Of a stretch of DNA of 64,000 nucleotides, positions 10,346-23,700 are shown piece by piece. The stretch is from the NCBI RefSeq assembly GCF_964355755.1, contig NC_092671.1:17209501-17273500 (forward strand), read 5' to 3'. Every line of letters starts with the position of its first letter. Positions within the stretch are counted from its first letter, which is position 1. Source of the DNA: Antedon mediterranea. Its lineage: Eukaryota; Echinodermata; Crinoidea; Comatulida; Antedonidae. The notes beneath the pieces were generated by a model. That model was not told the DNA's origin and did no database searches. It saw nothing but the letters and a program-made list of their open reading frames with translations. Position numbers and translations under genes: made by a program.

Positions 10346-11666
10346 AACCTCCTTGCACATTTACTAACCAAAAGGCAGTCTGTCAATAAACATCTTACGA
10401 AAACTCCGACGGAAAGAAGACTGAGCAGGCTAAAAAATGATGGTGGGCTTTCTCGAAAGCATTCATAGTTCTTTTTTTACTCGTACTTAAACCAAAAAAA
10501 AATCTACGCTCCACGTGAATATCCGGGGAATTATGGATGAGTTGTATTTTGGGTGAAACTATGAACTGTTGGAAGAAAACAACCTGTTGTTCATGAATTT
10601 AAGTGCGGTGCTCTTTTGATATACCTGGCGTTTGCGGCGTCTAGTGAAGCGTTACGTAGGAGAGGAAGCCGGACCAACGTTGTCGGAACTGGTAATTAAT
10701 CATTAGACGCTCCCTATTTTAAGATATATTTTATCTATATATATTACCTTGTATTGCTAGTTAGATAACGTATACCTTTCATTATGGATTAAATAATGAT
10801 AAATATTAACTAGATCACTCCTAACCGATGTTGAAGTTCAGGTGTTATCCACACACCTATCAACTGTACATTATTACAGCATATGTTGCATACTTAGTCA
10901 ATTACCAGGAAGGTAGGCCTACAGCAAAACAATAATAATTTATTTAATTTAATATATTTCCTATCTAAACCACATTCTTTCGTCACTTCCCTGTCTAAAC
11001 CAGTTTGTAAAATTGCATTACATTAGTTGTTTGATAAAAACAACATTTATTTTATATTGCATTAATAGTGGACGTTTACACATTTAGTAGGCCTAGTATA
11101 TTTGTACCACCTTTATGCTTATAACTAGTCTGGGCTCCAGACGGAGTTTTGTGTTAATATTAGTAAAAATATAAATATTTTTGCACATATACTTTTATTC
11201 ATACGTGTATTACTCAGTTTGGATACTCTGTATTTTCAGACAAAAATCGCGGTCGAAATAAAAACAAATAAATAAAAAAAAAAGACAATAAATACAGACT
11301 TGGGGCAAGTCTAGCTTATAACTAACATTTCAGAACTTATGCAAAGGATTATTGAATTATTATAGTATTTAAGTATTCTGATTTTTAAACTAAATGTTGT
11401 TTATGACCTTTATACCTGTAATTGAAATGATCAAAGATGACTCCTACTTGTTGATAGTCTATTTACAAATTAATAAAGTGGTCTGTGGTCAACTTAAGAC
11501 AATTGTATAGGTAGTACTGTATTTATGATGAGGTATACATTATACCTTCATGCTAGGTCAAGTACCAGGGTAATTTCTACCATATGTAATTTACACCACT
11601 GATCGAAATTATTATCTTGTAATATTATGTTTTGTTATCATAGAGTCATTATAATTTCTTTCATAG

Positions 11667-11717
11667 GCATTGTCACTTTAGAATTAGCAGCCATCATGAA
11701 GAATGGAACTACCGATA
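11667..11717 (+). CDS. SYT7: SYT7 first coding exon (5' UTR end plus 7 codons)
   Basis: A TTCATAG acceptor at 11666 opens a 51-nt exon. Coding starts at ATG 11696 in a good context (GCCATCATGA) and gives MKNGTTD plus one base, ending at a GTAAGT donor. Phase 1 matches the transmembrane exon, creating MKNGTTDN-APVF. NGT at residues 3-5 is an N-glycosylation sequon on what would be the lumenal side, as in some synaptotagmins. A non-coding exon further upstream would be required by the acceptor. The candidate exon at 9640 is an alternative. Confidence 0.6.
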
Positions 11718-14700
11718 GTAAGTACTTATTCTTCTATTATTCTTATTATTTATTATTTATTTTTTATTATTTATTTATTTTTATTATTTATTTATTATTT
11801 TTGTTTTAATTTTTGTTTGCTTCAATTTATGATGTTATCTATTTTGTACACATTATGGAAGTGCTCCTTCTGGGAGAATTTGTGCAAATTGAAATATTAT
11901 CTAATAAATTAATACTAGATTACAGAATTATGCTGGATCAATTCTTTAGCAGAATTCTGTATGATATAATTAATGTAAATTATAGATCAACAGTGAATTC
12001 TAAACCTCCCAATGATATTCTGAAAATGTATTAATTTGAAGTGATAAAGATGAGGAATTTCCTTATCTTTATCACTTCAAATTAATACATTTTCAGTATA
12101 TCATACATAATCTGTATATATATATCTGAAGGATGAGGCCGTATCAATTTGATCTCTGGTGCGTTTGCATACAATTGAGGGACTAGTGATGTTCCGCCGT
12201 ACCACACCGAGAGTGTTTCAACTGAGTTAGAACAATACCTTCAAATCCCTGTGGTGTAATGGTTAGGACACCTGCATATCAATCAGCAGGTTCCGGGTTC
12301 GAATCTCGGTTGGGGGCGACTTTTTCTCATTTTCACAGATTTCCTCATCTTTATCATTTCAAATTTATAATAAAATTTCAGTATATCATTTTAGAATTTA
12401 TTTTGTGCCTGTCATTTTTATATACATAGATATATCAAAGTAAAAATGTAAGTCAACCCTGTGGTTCCTGTCTCCGTTTCCTCAGCATTAGGTCCAGTGT
12501 ATTTAAAAAAAAATCACTACCAAGTCGGCAAACATACTAGTATTACAATAGTACAATCCTATGTTCATAAAGTTTTTCCCGAAAACCCCCATTAATGAGA
12601 CAATTTAATTTTTTGGTTAGTGTTCCCTGAATAGTAGCACCCCTATTAAGGGGTAAATTTGTTGGGTCCCGAAGGTGTCCCTTTAATAGGGGTCTACCTA
12701 TCAGATCCAAAGTCATGATCAATACCATATAATAACGCGAAAACAACAACATTTTCCCATGCAATAGTCACCAGCAAGCAATGTACCAACCAGTTTGTTT
12801 ACGATTACAGTAGTAATAACGGGTTAATGAATAGCTACTCTAACTTAGTAAGATTAAACCCATCATACACCTACACGGCTAATCTTGTTAGCAATTAACA
12901 CCCACCATATCATTTCTCGTTATTCAATTTGCTTCCAAGTGCTGTTTAAACATTACAAAAATGAAGAATCTACAAATAACTTACAGTTGATTTAGTGTAA
13001 TCATTAACTGGAGTACATTAAATTTTCAAAAATAAAAAAAAAATGTAGGTTTTGCAATAATAAATGTTTGCAGCTCTTTTTACTCAAAGGCATTATAGAG
13101 AATAGAACTGAACAAAATTGTTAGATATACTATAAACTTGATAATTGATTAAATTGGCAATTATTTCAAAAGGGTCATTATCATCAGGTAGCTGATGTAG
13201 TCAAGATATGGATATACAAACCTCATTATAATTTTGAGTCATATTGATATGGTTGATGAATTAAAGGGGCTCTCAACAGGAATCTCATAGTACAATGAAT
13301 CTGCAATTGGTTTATAAATATGTTACATAGTTATAAACCAATTGCAGATTCATAATCTATGATTGACAAAATGATAATCAAGTTATATAATATTCCTTCT
13401 ATAATATTCAGTATCCTTCATCATTAGCATGACTATCAGTATCATTATATCAGTCAATTTGTGTTCCTAGTATACCCGGATAAACTAACAATAACCCTTC
13501 CTGGGGCGGATCCAGACATTTTTGAGAGGGGGGGGTCCGCCGATAAAAAGGGCACATGAGATATTGAGTATTTGAGCCACAGCCCCCCCCTCCCCCCCAT
13601 GGTGGGGGTTGTGGCGAAGCGAATTTTGTTACAGGACACACTTAGATGGCCGGAAATGGCACTCTCGCACGCAAAATCCATGATAAATGGCACCTTTCTA
13701 GTTCGCCGGAAATGACACTTTATTAGCAGGGATAACGATGCAAAATTAAAAGTTGTTATTTTTCAACCAATTTAAACATTATCTGTTGGTATTTTGTTTC
13801 AATATTCCAATAAAGAAAGAATTACGAAAATCTGACTTGTAGTTTTCGAAATATAGGGTCTAAAACTTTTCCGAAAATGTTCGTTTTTAGCCACGAACGT
13901 TGTAAACAAATTGCGCCATTTTTCGCTAAAATAATTACATATAATTACGTTTTATAGTAATTTCTTTTATATATCAACATTGGAAATATCAATAAAATAT
14001 GTTATTAAATGTTTATAAAATATATAGAGTTGTTTATTTAACGGAATTCGTACAAATTCATTGCTCTAAATGTGACTTCTTGGTACACGCGAGAGAAAAC
14101 ATTCCGCTGTGGGTGATTCGCGTCCACCAATCAAATAGCCAGAATCCAAAATCATTCAACCGTGAGCTCTGCCGATCGCGGGAAAGCTCAGCTTTGAATG
14201 GCTTACGATGACATCATATCACAAAATGGCGGTTTTGAAGTTGAGCCTCACGTAATTTTCACAAATATTGATTCAAAAATGAACCTTCTTTATGGTATGT
14301 GTGATTTTTCTTTAAAAGATTTGAATAATAAAGGCTTAATATCGAGAAAAAAACATTTTTTTGGCACTTATAATAAATATTTCTCAGAGAAAAAAGCACA
14401 TGGCTTGTAGAACAAATCCCAGGTCATGAGAGGCTCAACTACAAAAACAAGGTTGAATAGTGTAAGGACTGTTCGATGATTTTTGAGTGAACAATCTACC
14501 GCGTATGGTCGTACGCGCTAGATAGTACAATATTTTAACTACATTTTTTACATGTTTGGTTGGATGTAATGGAAATAAAAAATAGTTGATCTGATGGAAT
14601 GATATGTAAATAAACAAATACTCAAAAGAATTATGTTTACAGTTCAATTATTTTCAGAATAATAATACATAAAAATGTGTTTACCAATAGACAAATAATC

Positions 14701-17700
14701 GCGTCAATGATATAGCGCGCATGGTAACGTACGCGGAGTTGAATCGTAAAAAGTTTACATGCGCCCTCTGTAGTATGTGAAACGATCTATTTTTAGAAGT
14801 TTAAGTAGAGATCATCACGTGTCACCACCTCTCACGATGCTCTTTGATCGGCCGCCGTAACTTGACATCGCGCTCATTGTGATAAATTTCTGTTTTTATT
14901 TTTGGGGTTAGTGTCGCCTACTCTGTGCATACTAATATACACACAAATATGTCACACGAATAAAATATTGAACCTCTAAAAAAAGGGCACCCTTAAAATT
15001 TAGGGGGGGTCCGGACCCCGTGGACCCCCCTCTGGATCCGCCCCAGCCTTCTCTCTGAAGAGAGTAATATAATACAAACATTTGAATTTTAGTTTGAACA
15101 TCCCTATCCAATATTGGTATAGTCTGCTAATCTTCAGTGCATCTTCATCCACATTTTTGGATTTTAAGAAATATATTTGTATACAAAAAGCATGATTATA
15201 ATTATTCAATGGAATACAAAAATACAAAATGACATAATGTAACCATAACAATAATTGTCTAAGCCAAAGTAGTGTGCAGAATTTATAAAGCAAGTACTGT
15301 TTTCATTCACTCTTTTCCCTAGGATTGATTGAACCCCCACAAAACAGTGCGGCTGTACTGAGCCCTCACCCTTCCTAGTTGTCCCTTGCTTTAACTAGGC
15401 CACTTCTTGGCAAATAAAAGTATATATATATCATTTAAAAAAAAGATGGTTTGTAGCTGTATATTAGTATTCAAGTCACATTAACAAGGTACAACAATTT
15501 ATGCTACTTCCACCCACGCATCAAACAATATGCAATTATTTTATATTAACAATTTCATTTGTCAATTATAATATTCATATGTCCATGGCTATAGTTCACT
15601 TAACCCTGAAAAAAACACTAATTTGTAATTAACATTAAATATGTAGTGGATAGAGAGATGATGAAAATGAAGTGGATCACCTATTTGAATTAGCTGTTTG
15701 TCTTTGACTGACAATAGGCTATTTAAAATGTATTCACAGTAGCATTATTATTGTAGAATGGTAAAAAGCAATCTTTGAAAAGCAACAGTGAAAAAGTCTT
15801 TGGAGGATGAGTTGTGAAGGAATATATTACAACTTTATAATTCATTCTTATTTAATAATTTTTAACAAATTATTTATTATTTGAACATTTTTATGAATAT
15901 ACCACCACAGAATATTAAATAATTTTAGGCCTGCCACACACAGTGGTGGATAGATTGAGGATTTTGATATATTTAGATAGAAGGAGCAGGCCTTTTTTTG
16001 GTAAAGGGTATGCGAGGGGTACACCTGGGCAAACAAAGTTTAACAGATTCTTTTAATATTAAATCATTTTGTTGTTATTTTAGTTATTAATATTGTGGTA
16101 ATAACCAGTTTGATTTATTATTACTTATTAATTCTTTTATCAGTGCTGTAACCTGTATTTATTTAATATAAACTTGGATCCACAGTTTTAAGAAAAGACG
16201 GTATATCATTTTGTAATGTTTAATCAAGATTTCCATATTGGACATCCATTTCTGGAAGAACACCTTTTTTTTATTTCATACACATCAAACAGTGAAGAAA
16301 CTCGCCAATTACAAGATGGATAAACTATTTTATAATTTGCTTATAAACTAATTCTCATTTGACGCTTAGGGAGTGGAGTTAAAAAGTCGTGAGTTACAAC
16401 CCTGGCACTAGGTCAGGATTAAACCCTGGACCATGGGATTGGAAGGCAAGCATGTTAACCAACAAGCTACAGCTTCACTACAACTTTACAGTACATGATT
16501 AGATTGTATCAAAATATGCTATGAAGTTTGAAATGGACTTTTAATGAATAATCTCGCTTAAACCTATGTCAATAGTGATATACTGTTTATTTTTGTAAGG
16601 AAATGAAACTTTATTACGAAGTTGATTACTTTAACAAACAAGCGACTGAAGTTTATTGGATCTGTTCAGAAACCTTGTTATTGTACTGTATCATATGTTT
16701 GTTTGTCTTTAGCGTACTTCGAATCTCGCTGTTAATTAAGTAAGCCGATCAGTCATATTGAATAGACTTCATGTGCATTTCTAACGTTCATGGTGATTGT
16801 TTGATCAATCAAGGTTGAAGACGATATAATTATTATTCCAAAATACCTCGCTGCAATCACTAATCGTAGAGTTGATTATTAGAAAAATATAAAATTGATT
16901 TTACGACCTGTAATTTAATGTGTAATATTTATAGTTGTGAATTTTGTGAAAACAAAAATAATTCATGTAGAAATTCAATATTTTATGAATTTACAACTTT
17001 GTTTTCATAAAGCAAGAGTATAAACAAAATAATTTAAAACAAATTAATTAAATTAATAATTTAAGCACATCATTGAATAGAACAGTCAATCTTAAACTCA
17101 TGAAAATATTCTCCCCATTCAACTCATAAAAAATCATTATTTGTATAATAAATTTTCAAAATTTTATTGTGCTAGTTGGTTGTAACAATGCATTATTACG
17201 ATTATTAATTTAAAAAGCATTTTTTAAATTCCATCTATAACCATGTATTAATATTTTATTTATTAAAACTTTCAAAGCTAAGTTTCTCATGTATTGCATT
17301 GAAAATTTAAGAAATTGCAATATAATTGTACGCATTTATTACGTGGCACATGAAATCAAAGAATGTGCATAGACATTAAAGCAGAATTACGATCATAAAT
17401 GGTTTCTGTTTTTTTTTTTTAATTACATGACCTTGTATGAAACAACCAACTAAAATTTGACTACCTCCTCCTGATATTTTATTATTTATTTTTCAATAGA
17501 TATTTTTCTACTTGTATTTTATTTGTTAATATAATAATGTATTGATTTTTGGAACAACCTATTATAATCCTTTGCAACTATGACGATAAAGAAACCGTTG
17601 AAGCATGTAGTTATATTATCTATTTTGCTTATTTTACCTATTGTTTTGCATTTTAGCGATTAATTTATTACAATTTATGGTAAAGACTTTTTATTCTTGC

Positions 17701-20700
17701 ATCTGTGCCGAAAACATTTGTCTCAGCATGGCATTGCATTATCTGATAGTATTATCATATTATCAATAGTGAACAATTATCATATCTGAACAAGGTTCAG
17801 AGAAATTATTAGACACCAATAAACAGATTAACATCTCTCCTTCAAAAAGATGTACCATCAATACTCCATATATTGTATTATAAAAAAAATCCATCTGATA
17901 TGACATATTGTTATCATATTGGAAGAAGGCATTCACTCACTCACAAGTTAATTATAGGTGAATTTTATTACACTTTGAATTTTGACATTAAAATCTCTCA
18001 TGCACATAGTTTATACAATATATCTTTTGCATTATAAAATTGATCTTCTACTATTTATGCATTATCTATAATATATGTGACTTATATTTATTAACATAAA
18101 TAGGTAGTAATGGAATGGCTTGGTTCAAAAGGTGACATTTATTAAACTTCTTTCTCATGATAAATATATCTCATTAGAACATTTGTGTACAATATATTTT
18201 ATCGTTTACATTTCTACCTTTTGATGAAATAACTTAATTCAATCTGGCTTTGTTTTGAAGCACGACAAAGATAAATGCTATTGTCTAAAGATGTCAAAAA
18301 TAAAACTTAAATTCTTAAGTTCAAATTTATTTATTCATTTCATTTATTTATTCATGGTCAAACACAGTAAAATATGTACATGGTTTGAAATTATTTTTGT
18401 TTGTTCAAAGTAAAATTTCACATAAAAATATAAAAATGAATTAAAAAGGTTACAATTTTGTAAAATACAAATAAAACACATCTTTTAAAATGCAGATAAC
18501 ATACATAGTTTAAAATACAAAATACAAGCAAGATTGGTGCGTGAAGAGGGTATAGCATAAAATGATAAATGTTTACAGTGTTCATTGCATTGCCTCATTG
18601 CAGGTAATGGTGGAGAGGGCGATACTCATCCGACATAATTACTTTAAATTTTTTACTTATGGCACTGTTAACCATATCTTTAGCGTTCTTACTATCTTTA
18701 GCTTCAATTATTCTGTAAGCTGTTTTACTGATTGTCTCTACTGTCTTCATACATTGTTTGTTGAGGCTATAAAACCAAGCTATTGCACAAAATGGTAAAG
18801 CTGATAAAAAAAATTTTTTTTTAATAATTATATCAAACCTTAACAAATTTACTCTACCGAGATTTTTTATAAATATAACGCTTTCCTATAAAACTACTAC
18901 TAAGAAATTTCAATTTATAAACATAGTCTAAATTTAAATTTTATTGTGTAAAATTTATCATAATTTGTACAAGAATGTATTAGTATAAATAAATTAAATC
19001 TAATATGAGATGAGAAGAGGTCTCATGTTATTAATTTTCATAATTTGTTTTCTAGTTTAGAAATACGAAATCAAATGATACCTCTTCCACAGCTTAATAC
19101 GCCTGACTAAACCTGTGGTCTGTAATCAAAAACAATCCCCACGGATAAGGCTAACTGAATTATTCAATCCTAATCATTTTATAGTTTATCCCAGTAATTT
19201 ATTAATAAGTTATCAATTTATTTAATGGATGTTTCTATAAATAAACATGTATCCATAAGTATAAATAAATTTTAAAAATTGTACAGTGTTGAAATTTCAT
19301 TAATTACAAACTGTATCTTTAATTCATCCAGTTCACACCATAAAACAAATTTCGGTTTTGCCTATTATAATGGACGGATGCCATGTGAAGATACAGTACA
19401 GTGAATCGGATAAAGTGGATGTCCAGAAAAGCTCATGGTGTACAGTACCTTAAAAAAAGTATTTTTCTCAAAGAAAAAGCGTAAAAAAATTAAAGATTCA
19501 CGCTAAATTCTAGATCTTCAGATTTTTTCAAATTTTGGATTTTCCAATTTTTCTAAATTTTGGATCTTCCCATTTTCTAAATTCTGGATCTTCTCATTTT
19601 CTAAATTCTGGATCTTCTTCCCATATTCTGGATCTTTCTTCCCATTTTTCTAATTTCTAGATCTTCTTCCCATTTTCTGAATTTTCTTTACATTAAATAG
19701 CTTCTAATATAATTCAAGATAGAATCACTCAAAATGAAAATAGTAATTAAATGTTAATTTATTTAAAAATAGTATTGTATTTAACACGTGTATTGCATAA
19801 ATCATTTTTTATCATCAGAGGAATTCTTGATCTTTCCATATTCTTTCTTCCCACTTTTCTAAATTCTAGATCTTCTTCCCATTTTCTGAATTCTGGATCT
19901 TCTTCCCATTTTCTGAATTCTGGATCTTCCTATTTTCTGAATCTTCTTCCCATTAAATAGCTTCTTATAATTCAAGATAGAATCACTCAAAATGGAAATA
20001 GTAATTATATGTTAATTCATTATAAAATACTATTTTATTTAACATATGTATTGCATAAATCATTTTGTCTCTTTTTATCATCAGGGGAATTAGACATTGA
20101 TCAAGACATACTTTATTACTTTATTCTTTGGTTAGATTCTGTGTTGCCGCTGTTTTCATTTTAAATTAGAATTTTGAATTGGAATAATCTCCGTCATAGT
20201 GTTTTAAAAATGTTTTTGTATTTAACGCAACAAATAATTGCCCCATATCATAATGACATTGTTTTATGCATGTTATATTGTAAACTCTAAGATCTTGTAT
20301 TGTTGAAGTTTGTCCCTACTTCTACTTATCATGCTGATGATCTTCACTTTTGTTAAGGTAACCATTCTACTTGTCGCTTACAGGTTTTCATTTTGAAATC
20401 TCGGCCTAATCTCAAATTAATGTCACATATTTGTGATAAACCAATTTATATTCTTTGAATCAAATCTTTTGCTTAATAAAGACAATTCAGTCCATATTTT
20501 CTCCTCATCTCAGGTGCTTTGAGAATACTCAGAACATCACTTATTCATAAATCAGTTTTTTGCTTTACCTTAGAAAGATTTTTCTGGTCAGTACTTTCTT
20601 CATATCTTTATTATTTGTTAGAAGATGTATATTACCAATAAAACTTTATTCATAGTAAACCAATTATTTCTATTTTTTGGAATTATAGCTTTTGCTTTTC

Positions 20701-23700
20701 ACTACAGAATATATCCACAAACATACTGTATATTGTACTGCAACTCTTGAAATTAAAGGTGTATTCACATTTTAGTTCGTCAAATTAACCTACCAGTTAG
20801 TTTTATCATAGGACAAGCGCAAATAGCCTTTTCAGTTTGTAAGCTAATAGATTCAACTTGCCCGTTAAAACTGACTCAACTTGCCCGGTAAAACTAACAG
20901 TGATGGTTGTTTTTTAATTACTTAATTAGTAAACTTCCCAATTTATTACCTTTTATCGCTGTTTAATTTGATTTTTTTACCGCATCATTTAGTTTTACCC
21001 TATACTACCTGCGTTAAATTAATCCAACAAACGTCTGTAAATTTCCTATTTAAAAATGTACACATTTTCTCAGTGAAATCTGACTTTATTCCAACCATTT
21101 GTTCAAATTAAATAAAAACAATTATACTGTTTCATAGGCTTTTAAATTTCTGTTATTTAATTCTTTTAAGAACATTTGATGCAACATTTCTTCAATTATA
21201 GAATACTTCAAAGAATAAAGACATTTTCACAGAATACATGCAAGCGATGTACAGACCTCAACTACAGGTTTCATATAACTTGTTAGTGAAAGAACTGCAT
21301 ACATTAAATCTAAGTGTTTTTGAAATGGAGTGTTCAATGTAATCCAATAAGTAATGATAATAAATGATAAGACCGAGTATAAATTTTGCTATTGGATGCA
21401 AAAATTCACATGCTATTAACCTTTCCTCCATCAACCCTATTCATTTTTATTTCTTCGTAGAAGAACGATCACAAGCAGAAAAGTAGTTTGTAGTAGTAAT
21501 GCTGAATATATCTATATATATTAATTGCATATATTTATATTTTATACAGATGCACCAGTTTTCGTTACACTACTAATCTCATTGGCTAGTCTCGTGTCTG
21601 TTGCGCTTTTCGTCTTGCTTTGTGGTTTATGCGATTGCTTTAGCGGAAAAAAACAAGCTGAAAAACAGTTTTTATTTGACGACGAGGAAGGAGGTACAGA
21701 AAGAAAATCTGCATCAGTTAGACCTATGAAAAGAACACCAATGCTTACCCGAAAGACTATCAAGTAAGCAATATTTATTCATTAGAAATTTCATTTGTCA
21801 ATGTCATTCTGTGCAATATGAATAATAGTTATTGTACATGTGATAACCCTTACTGTGACAGGTCACTTTCTAGAAATGTTAATTTATATAAAAGGTATAT
21901 AAAATATAATTTATATTATTATAAATAAAGGTCTCCGTTCAGTCTACAATAGAACCCTTATTTAAAGCAATAACTTATAACAGTTATAAGTCCTTGATTT
22001 AAGGGGACACATAACAAAATGCTAATTAAATTGTAATATTATATATAATTATTATTATTATTATTTTCATGTTTTGTACAGGATATGTCCCCTTATTTTA
22101 GGAAGACTTCAGGCTTCTATTGTTACTGTATACGACGTTTTATGAATTTATAACCTTTTGTTAGATTATGTGCACATTTAGAAATATTGTGGTTTTTTGA
22201 ATAGTTATTTAATAGAGGAAATTTATACTTTAATGCAAACATTGTTTAGACACAAAATTTGATTATAAGTATGATACTTAAATTGTAATATATGTTGAAA
22301 ATTCATATTGCATATTATATAATCTAAAAATCTAGGTTATAATATTACTAATATTTCATTTTTCATAACAGATGAAAAATGTAACATTTATACTGTATAT
22401 TTCTCATTAAATATGGTTTAATATACTGTAACTACAATATGTTTAATATATTGTAACTACCACTCCAGGACAATTTTGAAATTAAAGTGTTCACATAACC
22501 TGGAGATGTATTATTACAATATAATGGTTAATATATTCATACAGTATTAAATTTATAATTTTTTTTTTTTAAAAAGAATATAAATATTTTTTTTATCGCA
22601 AATGTCAACAAAATTATAATACTAAATAATATAAGTTGAAAGTTGACACCTTCAGGACCCAACAAAGTTTCCCCCTAATAGAGGTCCTCTGAATAAGTGT
22701 TGGCTGTAGTGTTGACACATATATTTCCCTCCTGTTTGGTACACAGAAAAGTCCCCCGTTAATCGAGGTGTCCCAACCGAGGTTTTATTACTGTAATACA
22801 ACAAAAAATATGTAGTTTGAATTAAAATTAAATAAATATGTAAAAAAAACAACATTAGCTGTAAATGTAATGTAATTAACTAATTAAAAATTATAATATA
22901 TGGAAGTCAATTTAAATAATAGCAATGTGTGGACAATCAACTGATTTAACACTGGTGTTGTTTTTATTACCTAAGCAACAGTATTAGTTTACCTCTAAAT
23001 GCCAGTTGTCTGATTGTAACTGGACTGATAAATGCCTACGGTTTATGTTTATTACCCTAACAGCATCTCATTATCGTGCCATACTTATTCAGTAAACTTC
23101 TTTCATTCATAGTTCACATTTGAGCGGTTAATTCCGCTTTAAATCTCTGTTTGTTCTGCGCCAAATGCTGTCAGGAAGCCTTATTTACAAATCAATAAGT
23201 TTGAAATTTGATATTAAATCGTAAAATCTATCCATCAACTGGTTTAAAAAACAGTTTTTTAATGTCATATTGTTATCATTTAAAACACTTGGTTTATGTA
23301 GATTTACATAGTTATATTGCGTTAATTTTAAAGCAGATAAAAAAATGTTTTAGCGATTGAAATAAAACAAAGCAAAATAATAACACACATTGTCACAGGT
23401 ATTAATACACATTTGTACATCATATGGTACTTTAGTTTATTTGTTTCTAGGCTTTGTTAAATCAATATTAAATTAATGTAAATATTAAGTATGGTACCGT
23501 AGAACTCCAAAATCAATTGTCATATCTCAAAATTGAAATGAAAATATGAAGGAAAAAATTAGGCATGGTGCTTTTATATTTGTTCTTTCCTTCTATTTTT
23601 GCATGTGTAATAAACTAATAAACTGCATTAAAAAGAGTATAATATATTTCTCTAAATCATTTAAATAAAACTAAGAGTCAACTCCAACACAACCATGGGT

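Noticed and set aside
12247-12322. Possible functional tRNA gene
   Set aside because: A and B boxes are good, but the acceptor stem does not pair and the anticodon loop would be 10 bases; tail shows it is a SINE.
15000-15293. 97-codon minus-strand ORF ending [14 protein letters not shown]
   Set aside because: The Gly/Pro-rich end is the G-rich terminus of the 13501-15046 transposon read as protein.
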